Shown one piece after another: positions 1 to 6,514 of a stretch of DNA of 9,394 nucleotides (position 1 is the stretch's first letter; each line of letters begins with the position of its first letter). A model generated the notes under the pieces. The model did not search any database. It had not been told where the DNA came from and saw only the letters and a program-made list of their open reading frames with translations. The position numbers and the translations under genes were made by a program. The DNA is taken from contig DJDY01000074.1 of assembly GCA_002435585.1 (NCBI GenBank), positions 1 through 9,394 of the forward strand, written 5' to 3'. The stretch is from Lachnospira sp. UBA5912 (GTDB lineage Bacteria > Bacillota > Clostridia > Lachnospirales > Lachnospiraceae).

Positions 1-2
1 CT

Positions 3-524
3 GATAAAAACGAACAAAGAGAATATATAAAATCAGAAGTAGATGAACAATACACAATAACACCGAATTGTCCTAAATGTGGTACCAAGATGGTTTATGC
101 ATTTGGAGAGGTATATGAATGTCCACAGTGTGGTCATAAGGAATATACTGATTTTGGTAAGATAAGAGAATATCTTGAAAAACACGGACCACAGAATGCT
201 GTGACTATTGCAGATGCAACAGGTGTGAGTGTAAAGGCTATACAGAAGTTTTTATATCAGGGAAGAATAGAGATACCAGATGGTTCAGATTCTTATATAA
301 AGTGCCAGATGTGTGGCGCTGATATAAGGTATGGAAGATTCTGCCCTGAATGTACAGCCAAGCTTAACAAAGATAAACAATCAATGGTATATGTTGGTGA
401 AAGACCTAAACATAAAAGAGATCATGATGGAAAGATGCATACTCTTGATGAAAGAGAACAGAAGAATGTATCAAGAAAACCTATTGCTATGCACAGGACA
501 GAAAAAAAGAATAATAATCTGTAA
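3..524 (+). CDS. Zinc-ribbon / helix-turn-helix protein, YvyF-like layout (5' partial)
   Basis: The reading frame is open from the window edge with no ATG, GTG or TTG before the Met codon at 90, so the gene starts upstream of the window; 173 residues are visible. Starting at 90 would cut off the first half of a zinc ribbon: CPKCG (codons at 69-83) pairs with CPQCG at 120-134. A helix-turn-helix-like segment follows (KIREYLEKHG to IQKFLYQGRIEI), then a second knuckle pair CQMCG...CPEC, then a basic, polar tail rich in Lys, His and Arg. Zinc ribbon, HTH, then a second C..C-C..C pair is the layout of Bacillus YvyF, a protein of the late flagellar (flgM/flgK) region. The match is by layout and recalled motifs, not by alignment, so a flagellar role is inference. 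It has no signal peptide in the visible part and is probably cytoplasmic. No terminator is visible after its stop, so its transcript may read into the next gene. Confidence 0.6.
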   Translation, partial: DKNEQREYIKSEVDEQYTITPNCPKCGTKMVYAFGEVYECPQCGHKEYTDFGKIREYLEKHGPQNAVTIADATGVSVKAIQKFLYQGRIEIPDGSDSYIKCQMCGADIRYGRFCPECTAKLNKDKQSMVYVGERPKHKRDHDGKMHTLDEREQKNVSRKPIAMHRTEKKNNNL

Positions 525-551
525 TATCAATAGAAAAGAGTATGATATTAG

Positions 552-580
552 TTGCTGTAATGATTGTGATGTTATATAAT
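552..580 (+). promoter_or_regulatory. Sigma-A-type promoter for the lyase-like gene
   Basis: TTGCTG at 552-557 and a perfect TATAAT at 575-580 are separated by 17 nt. Transcription would start near 587, giving a leader of about 54 nt before the ATG at 641. It lies between the stop of the zinc-ribbon gene and the ribosome binding site of the lyase-like gene. The surrounding DNA is very AT-rich, which makes chance matches more likely. Confidence 0.6.
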
Positions 581-627
581 ATTAATATATTTAAACAATA
601 TACATGTTTGTATTGATAAAGAATAAT

Positions 628-632
628 GGAGG
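628..632 (+). promoter_or_regulatory. Ribosome binding site that sets the start at 641
   Basis: GGAGG (628-632, followed by another G) sits 8 nt before the ATG at 641. The upstream in-frame ATG at 626 overlaps this site and has no site of its own, so the five extra residues it would add are probably not translated. Confidence 0.8.
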
Positions 633-640
633 GTTTACTA

Positions 641-2659
641 ATGGAAAAGATTAGCTTGCTTAACGATGACTTCATGGACTTTCCTATAGGAGAATTCCCG
701 TATGATAAGAATCATTCAGCTATGGGAGAATATCACTATATACACTATGAAGGATATTATGGAAAATGGTATGACCCAGTGTGCAACTACAGATATAACG
801 GACAAGGTGCATCGTGGTGTATTATGGAATATAATGGAAAACATTATATGGAACAGATGAGACTCCATAATACAGAACCTCATAGAACTTTCCCAATGCT
901 TGAAACTGGTGACCGGTTCTGGAGAGATTATGATATAGAAGCTTCAGTAAGAATGTATAATACCAAGTGGGGAAGCGCAGGTATCGGTTTTTGTGCCCAG
1001 AATTCTCTTAATCTGCTTGCATGCATATTCGAGGATAAGAAGCTGAAGCTTGTATACAGACATAAGGAAAATGTTGAACAGATAGAAAGTACTGATTATG
1101 ATTACAATTGTGATGACACATATAAGATTAATGTTTCAGTAAGAGGAAGCCATGTAGTATGCAGTGTCAATGATGTTGTATATATCGATGTTCATACTGA
1201 TTATGCAATTCAGGGTGGAAAGGTTGCTATTACAGCAACTATACCAGCAGCCTTTGGATATGTTAAAGTTACAGTTGATAAGAGTGTGGCTGATGGAATA
1301 AATCATGACATGGAAGAATATGAAACAAGATGCAGCCAGGCACAGCAGAAGTATCCTAAGATGAAGCTTGCAAAGAAGATAGATCTTAAAGGCTGTGGAA
1401 CAGGAAGACAGTTAAGGTTCGGTCATCTTCTTGGCACTTCTGAATACCAGATGGTTATGGCACAGTGCCAGAAGAGAGTAAACAGGGATGCATATGGTAC
1501 TATAAGCTGTCTTACAGCTATGGATCTTGATGGCAATATATTATGGCAGCATGGTGAACCGACTGATAACACACAGATAGGCAACATATCAGCAGATATG
1601 CCTATGCAGATATATGATATAGATGGTGATGGTTATGATGAAGTCATAACAGCTAAGAACTTTGAAGTGCTTATTCTTGATGGAAGAACAGGTAAAGTCA
1701 AGAAAAGAGCCAAGACACCTTATTCTACAAGTGAAGAGGATGGAACAATTATAGGAGTTCCTGATGGAGAATATGCATTTGACAGGATTAATCCTGATGG
1801 TATGAGAATATGTAACTTCCGTGGACTGGATAAGCCAAGGGATATTCTTATAAAAGACAGATACTGCAGAGTATATGCACTTAACGATGATCTTGAGGTT
1901 ATGTGGCATTTTAAGAGTGATAAGAATACAGGTCATTTTCCTTTTGCCATAGATATTAATGGTGATGGACATGATGAGCTTCTTGTTGGCTATAATATGC
2001 TTGACTGCCATGGTAAAAGGCTGTGGACTATGCCTTTTAAGGTTGACCATATAGATGAGATAGTTCCAGGAAGATTCGAATCAGGACCGGATAAGGGAAA
2101 GAAGTTCTTTGCCTGCGTTGCTGGTACACAGGGCTTTATTTTATGTGACTTTGACGGCAACATATTAAAAAAGGATGGCATAGGACATGCACAAAGAGTC
2201 AGTCTTGCCAATTATTGTCCTGATAAGCCAGGATATGAGATGGCAGTAGTGAATTTCTGGGGACATCAGGGTATCATATATTTCTATGACAGTGAGGGAC
2301 ACGAACTGTGGGAGATGGAGAATGAGCTAAACGGCAATCTGCTTACACCAGTCAACTGGACAGGTGATGGTCAGGATTTCATACTTCTTAATGCAGATGT
2401 TAAGCGTGGAGGTATGATAGATGGTGATGGTATTATGGTTGTGAAGTTCCCGGATGACGGACATCCAACACTGTGTGCTGAAGCGGTCAATATTCTTGGC
2501 GATGCAAGGGATGAAATAGTTACATGGGATTATAATTACATGTATATATACACACAGGATGACGAGCCTAAGGATGATGTATATAAGCCATATAAGTATC
2601 CAGATTACAATGCCTCTAATTACCGTGGTGAATATTCATACAGGGAGATATTCTGGTAA
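641..2659 (+). CDS. Cytoplasmic beta-propeller protein, rhamnogalacturonan-lyase-like
   Basis: This is a 672-residue protein with no signal peptide or membrane segment, so probably cytoplasmic. Residues about 90-212 form an all-beta region resembling a LamG/concanavalin-type jelly roll (DYDIEASVRMY...GSAGIGF...YKINVSVRGSHVVCSVND). From about 245 to the end the pattern is that of a beta-propeller: blade strands of the form D-x-x-G-x-x-L-W recur (295, 455, 503, 550), and calcium-loop motifs DIDGDGYDE (326-334) and DINGDGHDE (438-446) occur, with weaker copies at 573-580 and 620-625. Such loops are typical of family PL11 rhamnogalacturonan lyases (YesW/YesX of Bacillus) and of FG-GAP proteins. 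A lyase acting on imported pectin fragments is therefore an inference, and I could not identify catalytic residues. It appears to be the first gene of an operon with the Gre factor and helicase (29 nt to the next start, no terminator seen). The alternative is a non-catalytic carbohydrate-binding propeller. Confidence 0.6.
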   Translation: MEKISLLNDDFMDFPIGEFPYDKNHSAMGEYHYIHYEGYYGKWYDPVCNYRYNGQGASWCIMEYNGKHYMEQMRLHNTEPHRTFPMLETGDRFWRDYDIEASVRMYNTKWGSAGIGFCAQNSLNLLACIFEDKKLKLVYRHKENVEQIESTDYDYNCDDTYKINVSVRGSHVVCSVNDVVYIDVHTDYAIQGGKVAITATIPAAFGYVKVTVDKSVADGINHDMEEYETRCSQAQQKYPKMKLAKKIDLKGCGTGRQLRFGHLLGTSEYQMVMAQCQKRVNRDAYGTISCLTAMDLDGNILWQHGEPTDNTQIGNISADMPMQIYDIDGDGYDEVITAKNFEVLILDGRTGKVKKRAKTPYSTSEEDGTIIGVPDGEYAFDRINPDGMRICNFRGLDKPRDILIKDRYCRVYALNDDLEVMWHFKSDKNTGHFPFAIDINGDGHDELLVGYNMLDCHGKRLWTMPFKVDHIDEIVPGRFESGPDKGKKFFACVAGTQGFILCDFDGNILKKDGIGHAQRVSLANYCPDKPGYEMAVVNFWGHQGIIYFYDSEGHELWEMENELNGNLLTPVNWTGDGQDFILLNADVKRGGMIDGDGIMVVKFPDDGHPTLCAEAVNILGDARDEIVTWDYNYMYIYTQDDEPKDDVYKPYKYPDYNASNYRGEYSYREIFW

Positions 2660-2688
2660 TACTTTTTATTGATAGGAGTGATATTGTT

Positions 2689-3189
2689 ATGAATAACGAA
2701 TTGACACCAAGCGATATCAAGAAGATGGAAGATGAGATAGAATATCGCGTACATGAAGTAAGAAAGAAGGCTCTTGAAGATGTTAAGGAAGCAAGGGCAC
2801 AGGGAGACTTAAGCGAGAATTTCGAATATTATGCAGCTAAGAAGTTCAAGAACCAGAATGAAAGCCGTATAAGATATCTTCAGAGAATGATAAAAACAGC
2901 AACTGTTATATCAGAAGATTCAGCAGATGATGAGGCAGGTGTTAATAATACAATAACAGTAAAATACGAGGATGATGAAACAACAGAGAAGATAAAGCTT
3001 GTAACCACAGTAAGAGGCGATTCACTCGAAGGACTTATAAGCATAGAGTCGCCACTTGGAAAGGCTATCTTAGGTCATAAGGCCGGTGACAGGGTAGAAG
3101 TAGTTGTTAATGATAATAACAGTTATTTTATAGATATACTGGCTATAGAGAATACAGATGGTGCAGATGATGAGATTATGAGTTATTAA
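2689..3189 (+). CDS. greA: GreA/GreB-family transcript cleavage factor
   Basis: This 166-residue protein is close to the usual GreA length of about 158. Residues 1-75 form the charged N-terminal coiled coil. Its tip reads ARAQGDLSENFEYYAAKK, so the two acidic tip residues that GreA uses to hold the catalytic metal in the RNA polymerase secondary channel (D41 and E44 in E. coli) are present as D40 and E43. The C-terminal FKBP-like domain keeps the hallmark SPLGKAILGHKAGD (121-134), but the usual VGxxEAD stretch before it is degenerate (VRGDSLEG), and there is a short acidic tail. Gre factors stimulate RNA polymerase to cleave the 3' end of backtracked transcripts. AGGAG at 2674-2678 lies 10 nt before the ATG. 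The divergence suggests it could be a second Gre paralogue rather than the housekeeping GreA. The helicase gene follows after 17 nt. Confidence 0.88.
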   Translation: MNNELTPSDIKKMEDEIEYRVHEVRKKALEDVKEARAQGDLSENFEYYAAKKFKNQNESRIRYLQRMIKTATVISEDSADDEAGVNNTITVKYEDDETTEKIKLVTTVRGDSLEGLISIESPLGKAILGHKAGDRVEVVVNDNNSYFIDILAIENTDGADDEIMSY

Positions 3190-3206
3190 ATATTGAAAGG
3201 CGTTAT

Positions 3207-5045
3207 ATGGTTTTTAGTGAAGAACAGAAGATGGCTATACATTTTAAAGATGGACCTGCACTTGTGCTTGCAGGTCCTGGCTCTGGTAAGACCACTGTCA
3301 TAGTTAACAGAATAGCAGGGCTTATAAGACAATATGATGTGGAACCATCTTCTATACTGGTTATTACATTTACCAAGGCAGCTGCGGTATCTATGAAGCA
3401 GCGATTCTTATCCCTTGCCGGGAACTCTTATGTATCAGTTACATTTGGTACATTCCATGCAGTATTTTTTTCCATGCTGCGTCATGCTTATAATTATTCA
3501 GCAGATTCAATAATAACAGCAGACACACAATATAATTATATAAAAGATATGGCTAACAGGTTCGAACTGGAATATCCTGACGAACAGGAGATGGTATCAG
3601 GAATTATAGCAGAGATTAGCCGCGTTAAGTGCGAAAGAAAAAGTATAGATACATATGAAGCAACAAGCTGTCCTGTTGAAACATTCAGAATCATATATAA
3701 GACATATGAGAACATGCTTATAAGCAGGAGAATGATTGACTATGACGATATGATACTTATGTGTTATGAATTGTTAAAGCAACGTGAGGACTATAGGAAA
3801 GCGTGGCAGGATAAGTATAAATACATACTGATAGATGAATTTCAGGATATTAACAGGGCACAGTATGATACGGTAAAGCTGATTGCAGGAGATAATGCTA
3901 ATCTTTTCGTGGTTGGTGATGATGACCAGAGCATATATGGTTTCAGGGGTTCTAATCCAGGCATTATGCTTGGATTAAGAGATGATTATGAAGATGTTGT
4001 GCAGATTAATCTTAATACGAATTACAGATGTTCATCAGAGATAGTAGCTGCATCACGTTCACTTATAGAATGTAACAAAGTAAGATTTATGAAGGATATA
4101 AGGTCATGTGGAATTATGCATGGAAAAATAGTTGTATGCAGGGCAGATGATATAGAAGCGGAAGCCTCATATCTTGTGGTACAGGTGAAAGCCTTGATAA
4201 AAGCCGGAGTAAGCTTAAGTGATATTGCAGTTATAACAAGAACTAACATAATAAGCAGCATATATTATCAGAAGCTTGAAAATGAAGGTCTATGCTGTAA
4301 AACAGCAGTAAAGCAGCATAATATATATGACCACTGGCTTATCAAAGATATGGTTTCGTATCTTAAGCTTGCAACAGGTCAATGTGACAAGGAAATTACA
4401 GCAAGAATAATAAACAAGCCTTCAAGATATGTTAAGAGGGCACTTATCACGCAGCCCTTCAGTTATGAGGATTTAAGAAAATGTTATGAAAATGATAAAG
4501 ATATGATAAACAGAATCAATGACATGCAGTTTGATATGAAAATGATAAGTAAAATGCCACCATATGCCGCAATTAATTATATACTTAAAGGAGTAGGGTA
4601 TGAGGATTATATGGAAGAAGAGATAATTAAAAAAAGACTTAATAAAGAAGAAGTATATGGAAAACTGGAAGAACTAAAGCATATGTCAAGAAAACATCAT
4701 GATATAAAAAGTCTGGTTAAATATATAAATGAGCAGAGTGGTGAAAAATGTTACACTCAAAAAAATGATGCCATAAATATATATACGATGCATGGGTGTA
4801 AAGGACTGGAGTTTGGGTACGTGTTCATAATGGATGTATGCGAGGGTATAGTTCCATATAATAAGGCTGTCTTAAACGAAGAGATAGAGGAAGAAAGAAG
4901 GCTTATGTATGTGGCAATGACGAGGGCAAAAGAAAAGTTGTATCTTGCATATCCTGTAAAAAGATATGGACAAGACACAACTGCTTCAAGGTTTATAGGT
5001 GAACTGGATCCATCATTTGTATGTAATGAAAACATCTGTTCATAG
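3207..5045 (+). CDS. UvrD/PcrA-like superfamily 1 DNA helicase
   Basis: This 612-residue protein carries the SF1A motifs in order: Q motif FSEEQKMAI (3-11), Walker A AGPGSGKTT (22-30), motif Ia VITFTKAAA (52-60), Ib TFGTFHA (79-85), motif II DEFQD (210-214), motif III GDDDQSIYGFRG (237-248), motif IV NTNYR (270-274), motif V MHGCKGLEF (528-536) and motif VI RRLMYVAMTRAKE (564-576). The ATPase therefore looks intact. It would unwind DNA 3' to 5' in repair or in clearing stalled complexes. It is shorter than UvrD or PcrA (about 720-750), ending just after motif VI without the C-terminal extension that contacts RNA polymerase in PcrA. GAAAGG at 3195-3200 lies 6 nt before the ATG. It sits in the same transcript as the Gre factor, as far as can be seen. 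It is not fused to a nuclease domain. Confidence 0.92.
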   Translation: MVFSEEQKMAIHFKDGPALVLAGPGSGKTTVIVNRIAGLIRQYDVEPSSILVITFTKAAAVSMKQRFLSLAGNSYVSVTFGTFHAVFFSMLRHAYNYSADSIITADTQYNYIKDMANRFELEYPDEQEMVSGIIAEISRVKCERKSIDTYEATSCPVETFRIIYKTYENMLISRRMIDYDDMILMCYELLKQREDYRKAWQDKYKYILIDEFQDINRAQYDTVKLIAGDNANLFVVGDDDQSIYGFRGSNPGIMLGLRDDYEDVVQINLNTNYRCSSEIVAASRSLIECNKVRFMKDIRSCGIMHGKIVVCRADDIEAEASYLVVQVKALIKAGVSLSDIAVITRTNIISSIYYQKLENEGLCCKTAVKQHNIYDHWLIKDMVSYLKLATGQCDKEITARIINKPSRYVKRALITQPFSYEDLRKCYENDKDMINRINDMQFDMKMISKMPPYAAINYILKGVGYEDYMEEEIIKKRLNKEEVYGKLEELKHMSRKHHDIKSLVKYINEQSGEKCYTQKNDAINIYTMHGCKGLEFGYVFIMDVCEGIVPYNKAVLNEEIEEERRLMYVAMTRAKEKLYLAYPVKRYGQDTTASRFIGELDPSFVCNENICS

Positions 5046-5048
5046 CTA

Positions 5049-5372
5049 TTAGTTCTCAGCATCCTCCTGTGCGTAAAGAGCTTCATATTCCATAGCATCA
5101 AGTTCTTCATCCCAGGCATCAGAAACGATTTCGTATTCTTCATCAGAGTCTATATTCTCAAGAACAGGTTCGTTGTCATCAGAGACAGAATATCTGTAAA
5201 GATAAACTTCGCTTTCATCTTTATCGATATCTGCAATTGGAAGAAGTGCTATATAGTTTTTGCTGCCAGCAGGAAAAGTCCTTATGACTGCGCATTCAAC
5301 ATCACCATCATCTAAGGCAAGAGTTACTGTTGAATATTCTGAATTATTGTTATAATCTGTATTATCTGACAT
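5049..5372 (-). CDS. Small acidic DUF1292 family protein
   Basis: This 107-residue protein matches the DUF1292 pattern: TVTLALDDGDVECAVIRTF (15-33), then NYIALLPI (39-46), VYLYRY (56-61), and LENIDSDEEYEIVSDAWDE (71-89). It is strongly acidic, especially at the C terminus, and has no membrane segment or signal peptide, so it is probably a soluble cytoplasmic protein. The family is common in Firmicutes (YrzB-like) and its function is not established. AGGAG read on the minus strand (5379-5383) lies 6 nt before the ATG, which supports this start. Its stop codon is only 3 nt from the stop of the convergent helicase gene. A weak minus-strand promoter candidate is ATGACA (complement of 5446-5451) with TATGAT (complement of 5421-5426), but the 19-nt spacing makes it doubtful. 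Confidence 0.88.
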   Translation of the reverse strand: MSDNTDYNNNSEYSTVTLALDDGDVECAVIRTFPAGSKNYIALLPIADIDKDESEVYLYRYSVSDDNEPVLENIDSDEEYEIVSDAWDEELDAMEYEALYAQEDAEN

Positions 5373-5489
5373 AATTATCTCCTATCTTAATTACTTTGTT
5401 TTATTGTGTTATATGTCACTATCATACGAATGCTGTATAAGCCGCTGTCATGTCATGAGACCTTTGACAGTTGTTGTGCTAGGAAAACG

Positions 5490-5521
5490 CAAGTTTAATA
5501 CGATACAAGCTTAATACGACA
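5490..5521. repeat. Two tandem 16-bp direct repeats
   Basis: CAAGTTTAATACGATA (5490-5505) is followed at once by CAAGCTTAATACGACA (5506-5521). The two units match at 14 of 16 positions, and both differences are C/T changes. No third copy follows. The repeat lies between the DUF1292 start and the rightward promoter at 5632, so it could be a paired regulator site for either. That role is inference. Confidence 0.75.
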
Positions 5522-5631
5522 TTCATATTAGACTTTAACATATATTATATATCTTAGCAATTTATATTTAACGAATAAATAAAAAACTTAATAAAATAAT
5601 ATAATTATACAAAAAAATACAAAATACGGGG

Positions 5632-5660
5632 TTGCCAATTTAGAAAAGAAGGTGTATATT
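5632..5660 (+). promoter_or_regulatory. Promoter of a short rightward transcript
   Basis: TTGCCA (5632-5637) and TATATT (5655-5660) are separated by 17 nt. About 100 nt of very AT-rich DNA with A-tracts (for example 5580-5586 and 5611-5617) lies upstream, like an UP element. The start point would be near 5667. The first strong signal downstream is a terminator, not a gene. Confidence 0.55.
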
Positions 5661-5666
5661 ACAAAT

Positions 5667-5735
5667 AAATTAATATTCGAAGTCAAAGGGGACAATTCTA
5701 ACATTCATAGCTGGAATTGTCCTCTTTTTCTTTTT
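5667..5735 (+). ncRNA. Candidate small RNA (or terminated leader), about 70 nt
   Basis: A promoter with 17-nt spacing at 5632-5660 is followed by a strong intrinsic terminator ending at 5735, giving a predicted transcript of about 70 nt with no credible reading frame. Roughly 20 unpaired AU-rich nucleotides precede the terminator stem. It could be an independent small RNA, or a prematurely ended leader of the Lrp-type gene that starts 133 nt after the terminator. It matches no RNA family that I recognise, and its 5' end is predicted only from the promoter. Confidence 0.4.
5687..5735 (+). terminator. Strong intrinsic terminator
   Basis: AGGGGACAATTC (5687-5698) pairs with GAATTGTCCTCT (5714-5725) in a 12-bp stem with one G-U pair and a 15-nt loop. 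It is followed by a U-tract interrupted by one C (5725-5735). The U-tract lies only on the right, so it acts on rightward transcription. No gene of the + strand ends just before it; the helicase ends more than 600 nt upstream. Confidence 0.85.
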
Positions 5736-5761
5736 GAATAGTAAAGATTACTAACCATCAG

Positions 5762-5790
5762 TGAGCGTCAAAATTTACTTTTGACACTCA
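5762..5790. promoter_or_regulatory. Inverted repeat, possible operator and promoter of the Lrp-type gene
   Basis: TGAGCGTCAAAA (5762-5773) and TTTTGACACTCA (5779-5790) are inverted copies around a 5-nt centre, with one mismatch (5766/5786). No T-run follows on either strand, so this is not a typical terminator. The right arm contains TTGACA (5781-5786), a perfect -35 hexamer, but no good -10 stands at the right distance; TTTACT (5774-5779) with TATCAT (5796-5801), 16 nt apart, is an alternative. Lrp/AsnC proteins often bind such sites at their own promoters, so autoregulation is a fair inference. Confidence 0.45.
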
Positions 5791-5867
5791 TATCATATCA
5801 TCAATGTCTTATATATTAAAATAGATGACAGATGATAAAATAAAGAACATAGAAATGGAGAATGATT

Positions 5868-6332
5868 ATGGATAAGATTGATAAGAAATTAATTACATTA
5901 TTGCAGAATAACGCAAGAATGCCACTTAAGGCACTTGCTGAAAATGTGTTTTTATCATCACCTGCTGTATCAGCACGAATAGAAAGACTTGAGAAAGAAG
6001 AAATCATAGAAGGTTATGAAGTTAAGATAAACCAGTTAAAGCTGGGCTATCATATAACAGCATTTATTAACCTTGAGGTAGCACCGGTACAGAAACCAGA
6101 GTTTTATCCATTTATCAAGTCATGCCCTAACGTGGTCGAATGCAACTGTGTAACAGGTAATTATTCGATGCTGCTAAAGGTGGTATTTCCAAGCACAATG
6201 GAACTTGATACATTCATAGGACAGCTGCAGAAGTTTGGAAGAACAAGTACACAAATAGTGTTCTCGACACCAGTTGCACCAAGAGGAATAGATGTTAATC
6301 AGGAGCTTCCAGGTGAAGAGCAACAGGATTAA
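5868..6332 (+). CDS. Lrp/AsnC-family transcriptional regulator
   Basis: This 154-residue protein has the usual Lrp/AsnC length and layout. Residues 1-50 hold the winged HTH (MDKIDKKLITLLQNNARMPLKALAENV, then the recognition helix around SSPAVSARIERLEKEEII). Residues 62-137 form the RAM (ligand-binding, oligomer-forming) domain, with the conserved turn CVTGNYSMLLKV (94-105). Family members bind amino acids or related small molecules and act as dimers or higher oligomers on DNA; the ligand here cannot be read from the sequence. The start at 5868 is chosen because GGAG (5857-5860) lies 7 nt before it, while the in-frame ATG at 5862 is only 1 nt from that site. An inverted repeat about 80 nt upstream may be its operator. 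It appears monocistronic, with a terminator 82 nt after the stop. Confidence 0.92.
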   Translation: MDKIDKKLITLLQNNARMPLKALAENVFLSSPAVSARIERLEKEEIIEGYEVKINQLKLGYHITAFINLEVAPVQKPEFYPFIKSCPNVVECNCVTGNYSMLLKVVFPSTMELDTFIGQLQKFGRTSTQIVFSTPVAPRGIDVNQELPGEEQQD

Positions 6333-6414
6333 GAGGCGGGCTGCAAGACCAGCCTGAAATTGACAGGTTAGAAACACAATAGAAACATAACAGACATAAT
6401 ATGAATACTTTGTT

Positions 6415-6454
6415 AAAAAGTCACAGTAGTTGTTGATACTGCTGTGGCTTTTTT
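6415..6454 (+). terminator. Intrinsic terminator after the Lrp-type gene
   Basis: A6415-T6430 pairs with A6438-T6453 across a 7-nt loop. The core AGTCACAG/CTGTGGCT plus flanking A/T pairs gives a 16-bp stem with two G-U pairs. It ends in a run of six T, and the left arm begins with five A, so it could also work leftward. Confidence 0.88.
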
Positions 6455-6462
6455 GTTATAAT
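6433..6462 (+). promoter_or_regulatory. Possible promoter of the MoxR operon
   Basis: TTGATA (6433-6438) and a perfect TATAAT (6457-6462) are 18 nt apart. The -35 hexamer lies in the loop and right arm of the preceding terminator, so the two elements overlap. A second TATAAT (6489-6494) has no good -35 partner. The terminator upstream means the MoxR operon needs its own promoter in this short gap. Confidence 0.45.
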
Positions 6463-6514
6463 TAACAAGATTGAATAATACTTCAAACTATAATTATAAA
6501 TGAAAAGAGGAATT

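Larger units (their letters stand above)
5373..5867. other. Gene-free stretch rich in regulatory signals
   Basis: I see no convincing protein gene between the DUF1292 start and the Lrp-type start. From left to right it holds: a CTGTCA/TGACAG inverted pair (5445-5450, 5465-5470); a 16-bp tandem repeat (5490-5521); a very AT-rich block with A-tracts (about 5522-5625); a promoter with 17-nt spacing (5632-5660); an intrinsic terminator (5687-5735); and an inverted repeat (5762-5790) in front of the regulator gene. The separate entries give details. Confidence 0.7.

Noticed and set aside
90..92. ATG as the start of the first gene
   Set aside because: The frame is open upstream to the window edge, and this start would remove the CPKCG half of the first zinc ribbon. 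The true start is outside the window.
626..628. ATG as the start of the lyase-like gene
   Set aside because: It overlaps the GGAGG ribosome binding site of the ATG at 641 and has no such site of its own.
1589..2050. Long antisense open frames opposite the lyase, helicase, MoxR and DUF58 genes
   Set aside because: They lie wholly or mostly inside well-supported genes, have no recognisable domains and odd composition (rich in Ser, Ile, Cys), and are explained by codon use on the other strand.
5652..5741. 29-codon frame from GTG at 5652
   Set aside because: It overlaps the -10 of the predicted promoter and runs through the intrinsic terminator, and the AGAAGG before it is too close to the GTG. 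It is probably not a gene.
5862..5864. ATG as the start of the Lrp-type regulator
   Set aside because: Only 1 nt separates it from GGAG (5857-5860); the ATG at 5868 has normal 7-nt spacing and gives the usual family N terminus.
6339..6354. Small GGCTG/CAGCC hairpin after the Lrp-type stop
   Set aside because: Only five base pairs with no T-run; the real terminator is at 6415-6454.
6360..6365. Perfect TTGACA after the Lrp-type gene
   Set aside because: No acceptable -10 lies 16-18 nt downstream, and transcription would hit the terminator at 6415 at once.
6500..6502. ATG as the start of the MoxR gene
   Set aside because: No ribosome binding site precedes it, and the extra codons (MKRGI) are simply the AGAGG site of the ATG at 6515 read as protein.
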